The translations under genes were made by a program, and so were the position numbers. This document shows, piece by piece, positions 1 to 6,655 of a DNA stretch of 13,629 bases. The notes below the pieces were generated by a model. It searched no databases, was not told where the DNA came from, and saw only the letters and a list, made by a program, of their open reading frames with translations. Position 1 is the stretch's first letter, and every line of letters begins with the position of its first letter. Origin of the DNA: JASMTM01 sp046483075. GTDB taxonomy: Bacteria > Thermotogota > Thermotogae > Petrotogales > Kosmotogaceae. The stretch lies in NCBI GenBank assembly GCA_046483075.1, contig JAWODV010000108.1:1-13629 (forward strand), given 5' to 3'.

Positions 1-2
1 AA

Positions 3-116
3 GGCCAGGTTGCTCTCGGTGTCCCTCTCTGAGCCACACTTTTTGCGGCTGTCATCGGCTGGGGCACCCGAAGCGTTTTCTGGACGATTCTGGCGGGGAT
101 GACTGTCTTATGGTGC
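3..116 (+). pseudogene. Possible remnant of an AzlD-type membrane protein C-terminus
   Basis: Read in frame from base 3, the DNA encodes GQVALGVPL, an in-frame TGA at 30-32, then ATLFAAVIGW followed by GTRSVFWTILAGMTVLW. A hydrophobic run, a TR dipeptide and a terminal LAGM..LW resemble the last helices of AzlD-like branched-chain amino-acid exporter subunits (family knowledge, recalled and not searched). After about base 116 the resemblance stops, although the frame stays open to 287. This stretch is visibly more GC-rich than the rest of the window. The internal stop, the missing 5' part (window edge) and the unrelated tail suggest a decayed or truncated gene, or chance similarity. Confidence 0.25.
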
Positions 117-390
117 TCCGAGGGCTTGGGGTGTAGCTCGGGGGAAGCACAGCCTATCTGGCTCGTCGTTCTCAGCCAGCTGGCTCTGTCATCTTCTGAC
201 TGCCTCCTCTTTTGTACTCCGACATCCCAAGAGGGCATTAAATACTTTTTAAAAAAACGGTTTTGGCTTATAGCTATTAGATGTTAGGTAATTCATATAA
301 AATTCTCTTAATTTTCAAAAAAACTAGGGTTCTACGGTACTTGCACATGTCGGTTCACGGAAAACGGTCAACGGTTCACGTCTTTCTCTT
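117..390. other. Non-coding left flank, AT-rich in its second half
   Basis: No convincing gene is present. A GC-rich part up to about 235 contains the perfect palindrome AGCCAGCTGGCT (175-186). It is followed by an AT-rich stretch at about 236-345 with A and T runs. The nonamer CGGTTCACG occurs at 351-359 and 372-380 around an ACGGT-containing linker. The related word GTGAACCGAC, its reverse complement, recurs near the right end of the window at 13390-13399. A short ATG-initiated reading frame through 99-287 has no ribosome binding site and an implausible composition, so it is not called. Confidence 0.5.
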
Positions 391-517
391 GGATTCTCGT
401 CTTTTTGGTTCCTCTCGTGTTTGAAAGTATTTGCTCTCTCAGAGAGCCTTTGAGCGAATGTATCATCAAGCGACTCCAAGCGTCACTCTTCGAGCGTCAG
501 ATGGTTTATCGATGGAC
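391..517 (-). repeat. Flanking repeat R, left copy
   Basis: This 127-bp segment, read on the minus strand, matches 12848-12995 read on the plus strand. Shared blocks include GTCCATCGATAAACCATCTG, then ACGCTC, AGAGTGACGCTTGGAG, AGCAAATAC, TTCAAACACGAGA and AAGACGAGAATCC. It lies downstream of the epimerase gene, in the same orientation as that gene's transcription, just as the right copy lies downstream of the last permease gene. At 433-447 there is a near-perfect hairpin, GCTCTCT, one base, AGAGAGC. At the same place the right copy has a different small hairpin (GCTC, 5 bases, GAGC). An open frame crosses this repeat but is not credible as a gene. Confidence 0.85.
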
Positions 518-598
518 CAAGCGTCAGCGTTAGGCAAGCGTTGGACGATGGACGAAACGAAGTGCTGGACGTCATCTAGATTTAAGCTGATCGCATAT
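518..598. other. Short repeat-rich spacer after the epimerase gene
   Basis: This spacer carries GATGGACG-type words, with CGATGGACG at 546-554. Their reverse complement CGTCCATCG occurs several times at 13292-13353. Immediately 3' of the epimerase stop, the minus strand reads AAATATGCGATC, a possible single degenerate relative of the GGATATGC motif found after the last permease gene. No hairpin followed by a T-run is evident, so no rho-independent terminator is called for the minus-strand operon. Confidence 0.4.
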
Positions 599-1627
599 TT
601 ACATAGGGTATAGTTTGTTTCCGACTTGTTTGAAGTTGTGTTCTTTTGTCTCTTTTAGTAGCATGTGCGAATCAAGGTCATGATAGGTAAAAGCTCCGGT
701 TCCTGCAGCGAGATGTATACTCTGTGAAATTCCAGTTCCGGATTCTGCCATACAACCAATCATAAGATTAATGCAAGCTGTCTTTGCTAATTCAATAATA
801 CTAAGAGCATCGGTAATTCCAGTCTTCATGAGTTTGATATTAATGAAATCCACTGCATTTTCTTTTATCAGGTTGAACGCATCATAACGACTTCTTACGC
901 TTTCATCAGCAGCTACGGGAAATTTAGAGTTATTCCGTACGAATTTCATCCCTTCAATGTCATTTACAGGTACCGGTTGTTCGAATACCAGCACTGGAAT
1001 GTTATCTCTGTATAATATGTCAGCAAAATGAACAGACTGTTTTGGAGTGTAGCCGGTGTTTGCGTCAACAATAAATTCAGCGTTAGGTGCTGCATCAGCT
1101 ATTGCTCTTATTCTTTCTATGTCTGTGTTTAAGTCTTCACCAACTTTTATTTTAATTGTCTTATATCCATTTTTTGAAAGCTCTTTTGCTTCTTTCGCTG
1201 ATTCTTCGAAGGTGCCAATGCTAACTGTATAATCGGTTTCTACATATTCTTTTTTGCCGCCAAGGATTTCATGAACGGATGTATTGCAGTATTTTGAAAA
1301 AGCATCTAACGCAGCGTATTGTATTGCGGCTTTAAGGCTGGGAGAGGGTTTAGAAAGAAACTCTGTTTTTTCAAAGATTATTCCATATTTCCTTCCATCC
1401 ATTCCCATAAGCATTTCTTTAAGAGGTCTTTCATAACCGGGTAATACTGAAGCTACTTCACCATTGACCCGTAATGAAGGTGATGCTTCGCCTATACCAG
1501 TTATTCCATTGTCATAAATGAGTTTAACCAGAATATTTTCTGTGATTGTTTTTGAGCTGTGTGCTATATGAAATGCTTTTTTGTAACTGTGTTCTGTTAA
1601 TTTTAATTCGAGATCTTTTATTTTCAT
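599..1627 (-). CDS. Dipeptide epimerase (L-Ala-D/L-Glu epimerase type), enolase superfamily
   Basis: The 342-residue product has the full catalytic set of muconate-lactonizing-type enolase-superfamily epimerases: KIK at 159-161, metal ligands D188 (IVDAN), E216 (FEQP) and D241 (AADES), and acid/base K265 (NIKLMKTG). Near the end, D317-L-D319 is the DxD motif that binds the substrate amino group in dipeptide epimerases. Spacing closely matches Bacillus AEE, a close residue-for-residue fit. The reaction inverts the second residue of L-Ala-D-Glu, released from murein peptides, to give L-Ala-L-Glu for ordinary peptidases. Start ATG at 1627 follows AAGGGGTGG (minus strand), 11 nt after the upstream hydrolase stop, so the two genes are co-transcribed. 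It is cytoplasmic, with no signal peptide. A Thermotoga homologue prefers other Ala-Xaa dipeptides, so exact specificity is uncertain. Confidence 0.9.
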   Translation of the reverse strand: MKIKDLELKLTEHSYKKAFHIAHSSKTITENILVKLIYDNGITGIGEASPSLRVNGEVASVLPGYERPLKEMLMGMDGRKYGIIFEKTEFLSKPSPSLKAAIQYAALDAFSKYCNTSVHEILGGKKEYVETDYTVSIGTFEESAKEAKELSKNGYKTIKIKVGEDLNTDIERIRAIADAAPNAEFIVDANTGYTPKQSVHFADILYRDNIPVLVFEQPVPVNDIEGMKFVRNNSKFPVAADESVRSRYDAFNLIKENAVDFINIKLMKTGITDALSIIELAKTACINLMIGCMAESGTGISQSIHLAAGTGAFTYHDLDSHMLLKETKEHNFKQVGNKLYPM

Positions 1628-1638
1628 AGTTCCACCCC

Positions 1639-2667
1639 TTAATTAATATGAGAAAAAACCAGGTTGTGCAGACGTCTTCTTATGCTTTGCATTTGTGGTA
1701 TGGTACTCCATCTTTCAATATTAGTTCTGTTAGTTAATAGGATAACGCTTATATCACTCTCTGGTTCAACCCAAATGGAAGTACCTGTGAAACCAGTATG
1801 ACCATATGCGCTGGAGTGCAAAAAATCACCTGCACTTTTACCAGTTTTTGGGGATCGCCAACCTATATGGGTTTCAACCTTATTAACTGAAATGATTCTT
1901 GAAATAAATTCCTGAAAAATCTTTACGGGAACAAGTGTCCCTTTCTTTAAGCCAATTAAATAGTTAAAAAGGTCATGAGTATTTGAAAAACAACCAGCAT
2001 TACCACCAATTCCACCCAGATAATAGGCAAGTTCATCATCAGGATTACCCTTTAGAGTTTTCCCGTCTCTGACAGATGTTGGAGCGATATTCTCTGTGGA
2101 AGGATCTGGGTTAAAAGTGGTGTTTTTCATATTAAGCGGTTCAAATATATTATGTTTGCAGTATTTGTCAAAACTCATTGATGTGATTCTTTCTACCATT
2201 GCTCTTAAAATAATGTAGTTTAGACAGGAATATTCAAATCTTTCATAGGGTTTTGCTTCGGGCTGAATTTTTAAGATTTCATCAAGTAATTCATTTCCCG
2301 TTTTCTTTTTCCACAATAAGGTATAAGCAGGTAATCCTGAAGTATGGGTTAACAGGTGTATTATAAGTATTTCTTCACGATCGTTAAATTCTTCAAGATA
2401 TAAATAAACGGGGTCTTCCAGTGAAATTTCGCCATTGCTCAGGAGATTCATGATAGCCGGGACCACTGTGACTATCTTTGTAAGACTGGCAATATCGTAA
2501 ACTGTTTCTGTTGTTACATAAGGTGAGTTTTTTTCTTTACTAAGCTTACCGTATTCTTTGGAATAAAGAATTTTGTTTTCCTTTCCTATTAACAATGCAG
2601 CCCCGGGATAGATTTGTTTTTCTATTCCTGTTTTTAACAATCTATTCATTTTCTCCCACAAATTCAC
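1639..2667 (-). CDS. Cytoplasmic serine beta-lactamase-fold hydrolase, possible AmiE-like N-acetylmuramyl-L-alanine amidase
   Basis: The 342-residue protein has the three active-site elements of the class C beta-lactamase/esterase/DD-peptidase fold: S61-L-T-K64, Y146-S-C148 followed by LNY, and H290-T-G292 (HTGFTGTSIW). It also has LTHTSGLP at 106-113 and an AYYLGGIGGNAGCFS block typical of this branch. It has no signal peptide or membrane segment, so it should act in the cytoplasm. I chose GTG at 2667: GGAG (2676-2679) lies 8 nt upstream, whereas in-frame ATGs at 2709 and 2685 lack a binding site. In the Bacillus murQ cluster, a related-fold protein (AmiE) removes peptide from MurNAc. Neighbours here (epimerase, MurQ, AnmK) favour a similar job, but a DD-carboxypeptidase or esterase is possible. 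It is first in a two-gene operon. Confidence 0.75.
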   Translation of the reverse strand: MNLWEKMNRLLKTGIEKQIYPGAALLIGKENKILYSKEYGKLSKEKNSPYVTTETVYDIASLTKIVTVVPAIMNLLSNGEISLEDPVYLYLEEFNDREEILIIHLLTHTSGLPAYTLLWKKKTGNELLDEILKIQPEAKPYERFEYSCLNYIILRAMVERITSMSFDKYCKHNIFEPLNMKNTTFNPDPSTENIAPTSVRDGKTLKGNPDDELAYYLGGIGGNAGCFSNTHDLFNYLIGLKKGTLVPVKIFQEFISRIISVNKVETHIGWRSPKTGKSAGDFLHSSAYGHTGFTGTSIWVEPESDISVILLTNRTNIERWSTIPQMQSIRRRLHNLVFSHIN

Positions 2668-2738
2668 AGTAATCACTCCATCCATGATAAAACAACAAAT
2701 TACAGACATAAAAACGTTTTTTGCAGTTTGTACAGGAT

Positions 2739-2776
2739 ATTATGTATAATTCTTATGTATTAATTATATACATAAT
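2739..2776. promoter_or_regulatory. Inverted repeat, candidate operator in the divergent promoter region
   Basis: ATTATGTATA (2739-2748) and TATACATAAT (2767-2776) are exact 10-bp inverted arms 18 bp apart. A third copy of the core, TTATGTAT, lies at 2753-2760 and also pairs with the right arm across 7 bp. The repeat covers the predicted minus-strand -10 box. It is the best candidate for binding by the adjacent GntR-type protein, but the sequence is AT-rich and the assignment is inference. Confidence 0.45.
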
Positions 2777-2792
2777 GACTTTGACATTACAA
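2763..2792 (-). promoter_or_regulatory. Promoter for the hydrolase-epimerase operon
   Basis: On the minus strand, TTGTAA (plus-strand 2787-2792), an 18-bp spacer and TATAAT (2763-2768) make a near-consensus housekeeping promoter. Predicted transcription starts near 2756, giving a leader of about 90 nt before the GTG at 2667. It overlaps head-to-head with the gntR promoter, so the two transcription directions should compete and could share a repressor. Confidence 0.55.
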
Positions 2793-2809
2793 ATGAAAAT
2801 GTCTACAAT
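2781..2809 (+). promoter_or_regulatory. Promoter of the gntR-type gene, with internal inverted repeat
   Basis: TTGACA (2781-2786), a 17-bp spacer and TACAAT (2804-2809) form an almost consensus promoter ending 27 nt before the ATG. An exact inverted repeat GACATT (2783-2788) / AATGTC (2798-2803) sits between and across the boxes, a typical location for an autoregulatory operator. The GTCTA at 2801-2805 resembles a half-site of HutC-family dre-type operators, which is weak evidence on its own. Confidence 0.65.
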
Positions 2810-2836
2810 ATAAACGTATCATAAAGGGGAATAAAA

Positions 2837-3586
2837 ATGAATAGAAAAGTGATCAAAAAGAATAACAACAATTCAGTACCGGCTTACTTAAAACTATACA
2901 GAGTCTTGAAGCAACGCATTAATGATGGTGCTTATGATAAACGTCTTCCTATTGAAAAAGATCTTTGCGAAGAGTTCAATGTAAGCCGTTTGACGGTAAG
3001 GCGTTCACTCGAGGAATTGAAAAGAGAAGGTATTGTTTATGCAAAAAAAGGCAAAGGAACATTTATAGCTGAAAACAAAAGAGAAGAACAATTAACGTCT
3101 CTTGGTAGCTTTTCAGAGGAAGCTTCAGGAGAGGGACGTAAAGCAAGCTCACTGGTTTTGAGAAATGCAATAATATCTCCCCCTCCAGAAGTCATCGAGG
3201 CCTTTGATATTCCTCACAAAGGAATGGTATTACTATTGGAAAGGGTCCGCTTTCTGGATGATGAACCCCTTGCCATTGAGAAGAGTTATCTTAATCCTCT
3301 TATAGATATAAGGATACTCAATATCATACAAAGAGATATGAGCAAAGAATCACTTTATAAGATTTTAAGAGAAGAATTTGAAATTGGACTTCAAAGGGCA
3401 GTTGAATATATTGAAATCGCTCAGATGTCGAAGAAGGAAGCAAAGCATTTAGAGTGTGAGACTGGTGATTATGGTATTTTGCGACATAGATATACTTATA
3501 CAGATTCAGATGAATGTATTGAATATGTAATATCAATCTATAAAGGTGAAAGATACAAACTTAGAGTGATTAGAAACGCAGTTTGA
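2837..3586 (+). CDS. GntR-family, HutC/UTRA-type transcriptional regulator
   Basis: The 249-residue protein has an N-terminal winged helix-turn-helix at about 14-79 (LYRVLKQRIN, then FNVSRLTVRRSLEELKREG, wing KKGKGTFI) and a C-terminal UTRA ligand domain at about 85-244 (RVRFLDDEPLAIEKSYL and LYKILREEFEIGLQRAVEYI). This is the normal size for HutC-subfamily repressors. Family members NagR/YvoA and DasR respond to GlcNAc-6P or GlcN-6P, and GlcNAc-6P is the product of MurQ encoded downstream. I therefore infer that it represses this locus until amino-sugar phosphates build up. AAAGGGGA (2823-2830) lies 6 nt before the ATG. It is divergent from the hydrolase-epimerase pair and sits upstream of murQ, with inverted repeats at its promoter suggesting autoregulation. 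The effector is not provable from sequence. Confidence 0.88.
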   Translation: MNRKVIKKNNNNSVPAYLKLYRVLKQRINDGAYDKRLPIEKDLCEEFNVSRLTVRRSLEELKREGIVYAKKGKGTFIAENKREEQLTSLGSFSEEASGEGRKASSLVLRNAIISPPPEVIEAFDIPHKGMVLLLERVRFLDDEPLAIEKSYLNPLIDIRILNIIQRDMSKESLYKILREEFEIGLQRAVEYIEIAQMSKKEAKHLECETGDYGILRHRYTYTDSDECIEYVISIYKGERYKLRVIRNAV

Positions 3587-3823
3587 TCTTTCAATTATGC
3601 ATCCTTGTTAGCTTTATATATTCTGAATTAATTCTTTCCAAAAACAAAAAATATGTTTATATAATCTAAAGTTTTCTAGATTTGAAATTGCATAACATTT
3701 TGATATATGATAACAAATGTTGTATGATATTACATATAAGGAATGATTATACTTAATGAATAGTAATTTGGTTTTTATTATCAATAATCAACTATAGTTA
3801 GTTTTATTCCTGTGTATTTAATT
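3587..3823. other. AT-rich spacer upstream of the murQ promoter
   Basis: No gene is present here. The stretch contains the inverted repeat AACATTT (3694-3700) / AAATGTT (3715-3721), a weak extra promoter-like pair TTGAAA (3682-3687) with TATGAT (3706-3711, 18-bp spacer), and the 10-bp palindrome AACTATAGTT (3790-3799) that ends 24 bp before the murQ -35 box. Any of these could be an activator or repressor site. No convincing hairpin plus T-run marks the end of the gntR gene, so read-through into murQ is possible. Confidence 0.4.
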
Positions 3824-3853
3824 TTGCACCATGTAGATTCCTACGAGTATAAT
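3824..3853 (+). promoter_or_regulatory. Promoter of the murQ operon
   Basis: TTGCAC (3824-3829), 18 bp, and an exact TATAAT (3848-3853) form a strong predicted promoter. Initiation near 3860 would leave a leader of about 68 nt before the murQ TTG. The spacer holds a short GTAG/CTAC inverted repeat, and TATAGAC about 20 bp downstream of the -10 resembles the GTCTA half-site near the gntR promoter in reverse. No riboswitch-like structure is evident in the short leader. Confidence 0.6.
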
Positions 3854-3927
3854 AATTCTAAACTTATATAGACTGCAATAACTACTTTAATATAGGTTTC
3901 TTCAGACTAATAAGAAGGTGAAATCCT

Positions 3928-4827
3928 TTGAGGGAAGAGCTTAAAAGACTTATTACCGAAAAATCAAATGAAAAAACTAAAAATATTGACCGTGTACCCG
4001 TTAGAGAAAAACTCAGGATGATTAATGATGAAGACAAAACTGTTCCATATGCTGTAGAAAAGGCTTTGCCAGAAATTGAGAAGGTAATAGGTCTTACAGT
4101 GAAGAGTCTCAAACGAAGTGGAAAAGTAATATATATTGGAGCTGGAACCAGCGGGAGAATGGGTGTGGTTGATGCTTCAGAGATCTTTCCTACCTTCGGA
4201 GAAGCAAATGCCTTTGAAGGAATAATTGCCGGTGGGTTTGAAGCACTTGTAACACCAATTGAAAATGCTGAGGATCTTGAGAATAACGGAAGAGAAGACA
4301 TAGATAATATTGGGGTAACTGAAAAGGATACAATAATTGGAATAACAGCTAGTGGAAGAACACCATATGTGATTGCCGCTTTGAGACGCGCAAAAGAGAT
4401 TGGTGCACATACAGCTGCAATTTCAAATATTTCAAAACCACTTGTCAGGAAAGTTGTGGATATAAGTATAGAAGTTGTAACCGGACCGGAGGTTATAACG
4501 GGATCAACACGAATGAAGGCGGGAACTTCCCAGAAAATGATACTTAATATGATTAGCACGGTTACAATGATAGAAATGGGAAAGGTTTACCAGAACCTTA
4601 TGGTTGATCTTGTGGTAACCAACAAGAAACTCGAGCAAAGGGCAATAAAAACCATTGAATTGGCTACAGACCTTGAATATGATATAGCAAGAGATTATTA
4701 TGAAAAATCTGGAAAACTCCCCCGCGCAGCAATATACATGGCATTGACAGGTTCAAGTAGGGAGGAAGCTCTGACCAAATTGAAAAATGCAGAAGGACAT
4801 CTATACAGAGCGCTTGAAGAAAATTAA
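3928..4827 (+). CDS. murQ: N-acetylmuramic acid 6-phosphate etherase MurQ
   Basis: MurQ removes the lactyl ether of MurNAc-6P to give GlcNAc-6P and D-lactate in the cytoplasm. The 299-residue length is standard. Visible signatures of its SIS-type sugar-phosphate isomerase fold are YIGAGTSGRMG (69-79) and VDASEIFPTFG (81-91, with E85 equivalent to the catalytic Glu of the DASE motif), ENAED (112-116), the phosphate-binding ITASGRTPYV (139-148), and GPEVITGSTRMKAGTSQK (186-203). Start is TTG at 3928, preceded by GAAGGTG with good spacing. An open frame antisense to this gene (3882-4559) is a shadow. It is the first gene of the main operon, with etfB beginning 14 nt after its stop. The placement of lactate-oxidizing genes directly after it is the notable context. 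Confidence 0.96.
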   Translation: MREELKRLITEKSNEKTKNIDRVPVREKLRMINDEDKTVPYAVEKALPEIEKVIGLTVKSLKRSGKVIYIGAGTSGRMGVVDASEIFPTFGEANAFEGIIAGGFEALVTPIENAEDLENNGREDIDNIGVTEKDTIIGITASGRTPYVIAALRRAKEIGAHTAAISNISKPLVRKVVDISIEVVTGPEVITGSTRMKAGTSQKMILNMISTVTMIEMGKVYQNLMVDLVVTNKKLEQRAIKTIELATDLEYDIARDYYEKSGKLPRAAIYMALTGSSREEALTKLKNAEGHLYRALEEN

Positions 4828-4841
4828 CTGGAGGGATTTTT

Positions 4842-5642
4842 TTGCATATTGCTGTTTTAGTTAAGCAAGTACCGGATACTGATGATATTAAGCTGGATCC
4901 TGAAACGGGAACTATGATTAGAGAGGGATTAAAAAGTATCATCAATCCTTTAGATCTGAACGCCCTTGAGGCTGCTTTGCGCATAAAAGAAATAAATAAG
5001 GATAAAACTACTGTTAGCGCAATTACGATGGGCCCCCCAGCATCCGAGGAAGCGTTAAGAGAGGCAAAAGCTATGGGAGCTGATGAGACCTATCTTTTAT
5101 GTGACAAAAAATTTGCAGGAGCAGATACTTACGCAACTTCTAAAACACTGGCTAATGCATTGAGAACAATCAATAATATTGATCTTATTATGACAGGTGA
5201 GAAGGCAATAGATGGAGAAACAGGACAGGTTGGGCCTGAAGTTGGTGTATTTATGGAGGTTCCAGTTGTATCCTATGTGACTCGAATTCTCGATGTTGAA
5301 GATGAATATGTGGATGTAGAAAGGGAAACTGAAACCGGTAGAGAAAGCTGGAGAGTTTTCTTTCCATGTCTCCTTACTATAACAAAAGAAACAAATGAGC
5401 CAAGGCTTCCAACACTTTCAGGAAAAAAAGAAGCGCGAAGAATCAAAATCAAAGAATACAGTTGTGAAAGGTTAAGTATAGACCCAGAAAAAGTAGGTTT
5501 GAAAGGATCGCCCACACGTGTGGTAAAGATCGGGACGCCAAAGATTTCGAGAGAAGTAAAGATGTTTGAAGGTCCCGAACTGAAAAAAGGAGTCAAGGAA
5601 GCTGTTAATGTTTTAAAAGGCTATCTGGAGGTTAAACATTGA
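4842..5642 (+). CDS. etfB: Electron transfer flavoprotein beta subunit (bifurcating-type)
   Basis: The 266-residue protein shows the EtfB pattern: MHIAVLVKQVPDTD at the N-terminus, INPLDLNALEAAL (34-46), FAGADTYATSKTLA (91-104), AIDGETGQVGPE (122-133) and NEPRLPTL (185-192). The DGET-Q-VGP version of the nucleotide motif is the one I associate with electron-bifurcating Etfs that carry FAD in the beta subunit; respiratory Etfs have a different sequence and bind AMP there. It pairs with the next gene product to pass electrons between an FAD dehydrogenase, NAD and ferredoxin. Start is TTG at 4842 after GGAGGG (4830-4835). Its TGA overlaps the etfA start (TTGA, 5639-5642), so translation is coupled. 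Electron confurcation itself is inference. Confidence 0.93.
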   Translation: MHIAVLVKQVPDTDDIKLDPETGTMIREGLKSIINPLDLNALEAALRIKEINKDKTTVSAITMGPPASEEALREAKAMGADETYLLCDKKFAGADTYATSKTLANALRTINNIDLIMTGEKAIDGETGQVGPEVGVFMEVPVVSYVTRILDVEDEYVDVERETETGRESWRVFFPCLLTITKETNEPRLPTLSGKKEARRIKIKEYSCERLSIDPEKVGLKGSPTRVVKIGTPKISREVKMFEGPELKKGVKEAVNVLKGYLEVKH

Positions 5643-6655
5643 AGTCAAATATCATGGTATTAGCAGAAATGAGAGAAAGTGAAATTCATACCAGCACATT
5701 GGAATTACTCGGCAAATCGAGAGAATTGTCTGAGAAAATTGAGGATTCTAATGTTACTGTAGTTGTTCTTTCGCCAGAAGTGACTAATGATTCATCAATA
5801 GATTTATTACATAAATCAGGTGCAGATAAGGTTTTATTAGTTGTTAACAAGAATTTCGAGAGATTCAATTTTTCATACTATTTGCATGCGCTTGAAAAAA
5901 TCTCAAAGGATGAGAACCCGGGAATTATCCTTGCAGCTGCTACAACAACTGGTAGAACTATAATGCCGGCACTTGCTGCTGCTTTGCATACAGGACTAAC
6001 AGCTGATTGTACCGGTCTTGATATTGATGAAGAAACTGGTACATTATTACAGACAAGACCGGCAATTGGTGGTAATGTTATAGCTACGATCAAGACTCCA
6101 GATCATTTTCCACAGATGGCCACAGTTAGGCCAAAGACCTTTTCTCCTTTTTCATTTGACTATGAAGGTTTGGAGAAATTGGAGATTATTTATTTTTCGG
6201 ATGCTTTTGCTGAAAAGCAAATGGAACTCCTGGATTTTAAACCTGCGGATAATTCGAGAAAGAATTTGCAGGATGCTCAGGTTGTTGTTTCAGCAGGTAA
6301 AGGGATTTCTAACATAAATAACCTTAATTTAATAAACGAACTGGCCTCAATGTTGAATGGGGCTGTAGGTGCTTCAAGACCGCTTGTTGATCAAAAATGG
6401 ATGGATTATGAATCTCAGGTTGGTTTAAGTGGTCATACGGTAAAACCGAATATTTACATTGCTGCAGGAATATCTGGTGCTGTTCAACATGTTGCAGGTA
6501 TGCAGACATCGGATTATATTATTTCCTTAAATAAAGATAAAAATGCTGCTATTTTTGAATTTTCAGATATTGGGCTCGTGGGTGATGCAACACAAATACT
6601 GGAAGAGCTTATTGAAGAGCTTAAGAATTCAAAGGGAGAACATGAAAATGTCTGA
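5639..6655 (+). CDS. etfA: Electron transfer flavoprotein alpha subunit
   Basis: The 338-residue product contains the EtfA C-terminal FAD-binding domain: VVSAGKGI (216-223), GASRPLVDQKW (244-254), VGLSGHTVKPNIYIAAGISG (261-280), followed by AVQHVAGM. The N-terminal domain has TTTGRTIMPALAAALHTGL (102-120) with TADCTGLDID after it, typical of anaerobe-type EtfA. It lacks the N-terminal [4Fe-4S] ferredoxin-like extension present in some lactate-dehydrogenase-linked alpha subunits, so any ferredoxin contact must be direct. Start is TTG at 5639, overlapping the etfB stop, with GGAGG (5627-5631) inside etfB. The 3' end overlaps the dehydrogenase start by 8 nt. Confidence 0.94.
   Translation: MKSNIMVLAEMRESEIHTSTLELLGKSRELSEKIEDSNVTVVVLSPEVTNDSSIDLLHKSGADKVLLVVNKNFERFNFSYYLHALEKISKDENPGIILAAATTTGRTIMPALAAALHTGLTADCTGLDIDEETGTLLQTRPAIGGNVIATIKTPDHFPQMATVRPKTFSPFSFDYEGLEKLEIIYFSDAFAEKQMELLDFKPADNSRKNLQDAQVVVSAGKGISNINNLNLINELASMLNGAVGASRPLVDQKWMDYESQVGLSGHTVKPNIYIAAGISGAVQHVAGMQTSDYIISLNKDKNAAIFEFSDIGLVGDATQILEELIEELKNSKGEHENV

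Noticed and set aside
99..287. 62-residue open frame in the left flank
   Set aside because: No ribosome binding site, Cys/Ser/Trp-rich composition, ends in an AT-rich stretch. Only its first residues overlap the AzlD-like signal.
431..613. 60-residue open frame near the left repeat
   Set aside because: Runs through repeat R and into the 3' end of the epimerase gene. The repeat copy on the right does not preserve the frame.
3882..4559. 225-residue open frame antisense to murQ
   Set aside because: Shadow of a very clear MurQ coding sequence, with low-complexity Ser/Ile/Phe composition.
6543..6647. Longer N-terminus for the lactate dehydrogenase
   Set aside because: The extension lies inside etfA in another frame. 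A ribosome site is correctly spaced only for ATG 6648.
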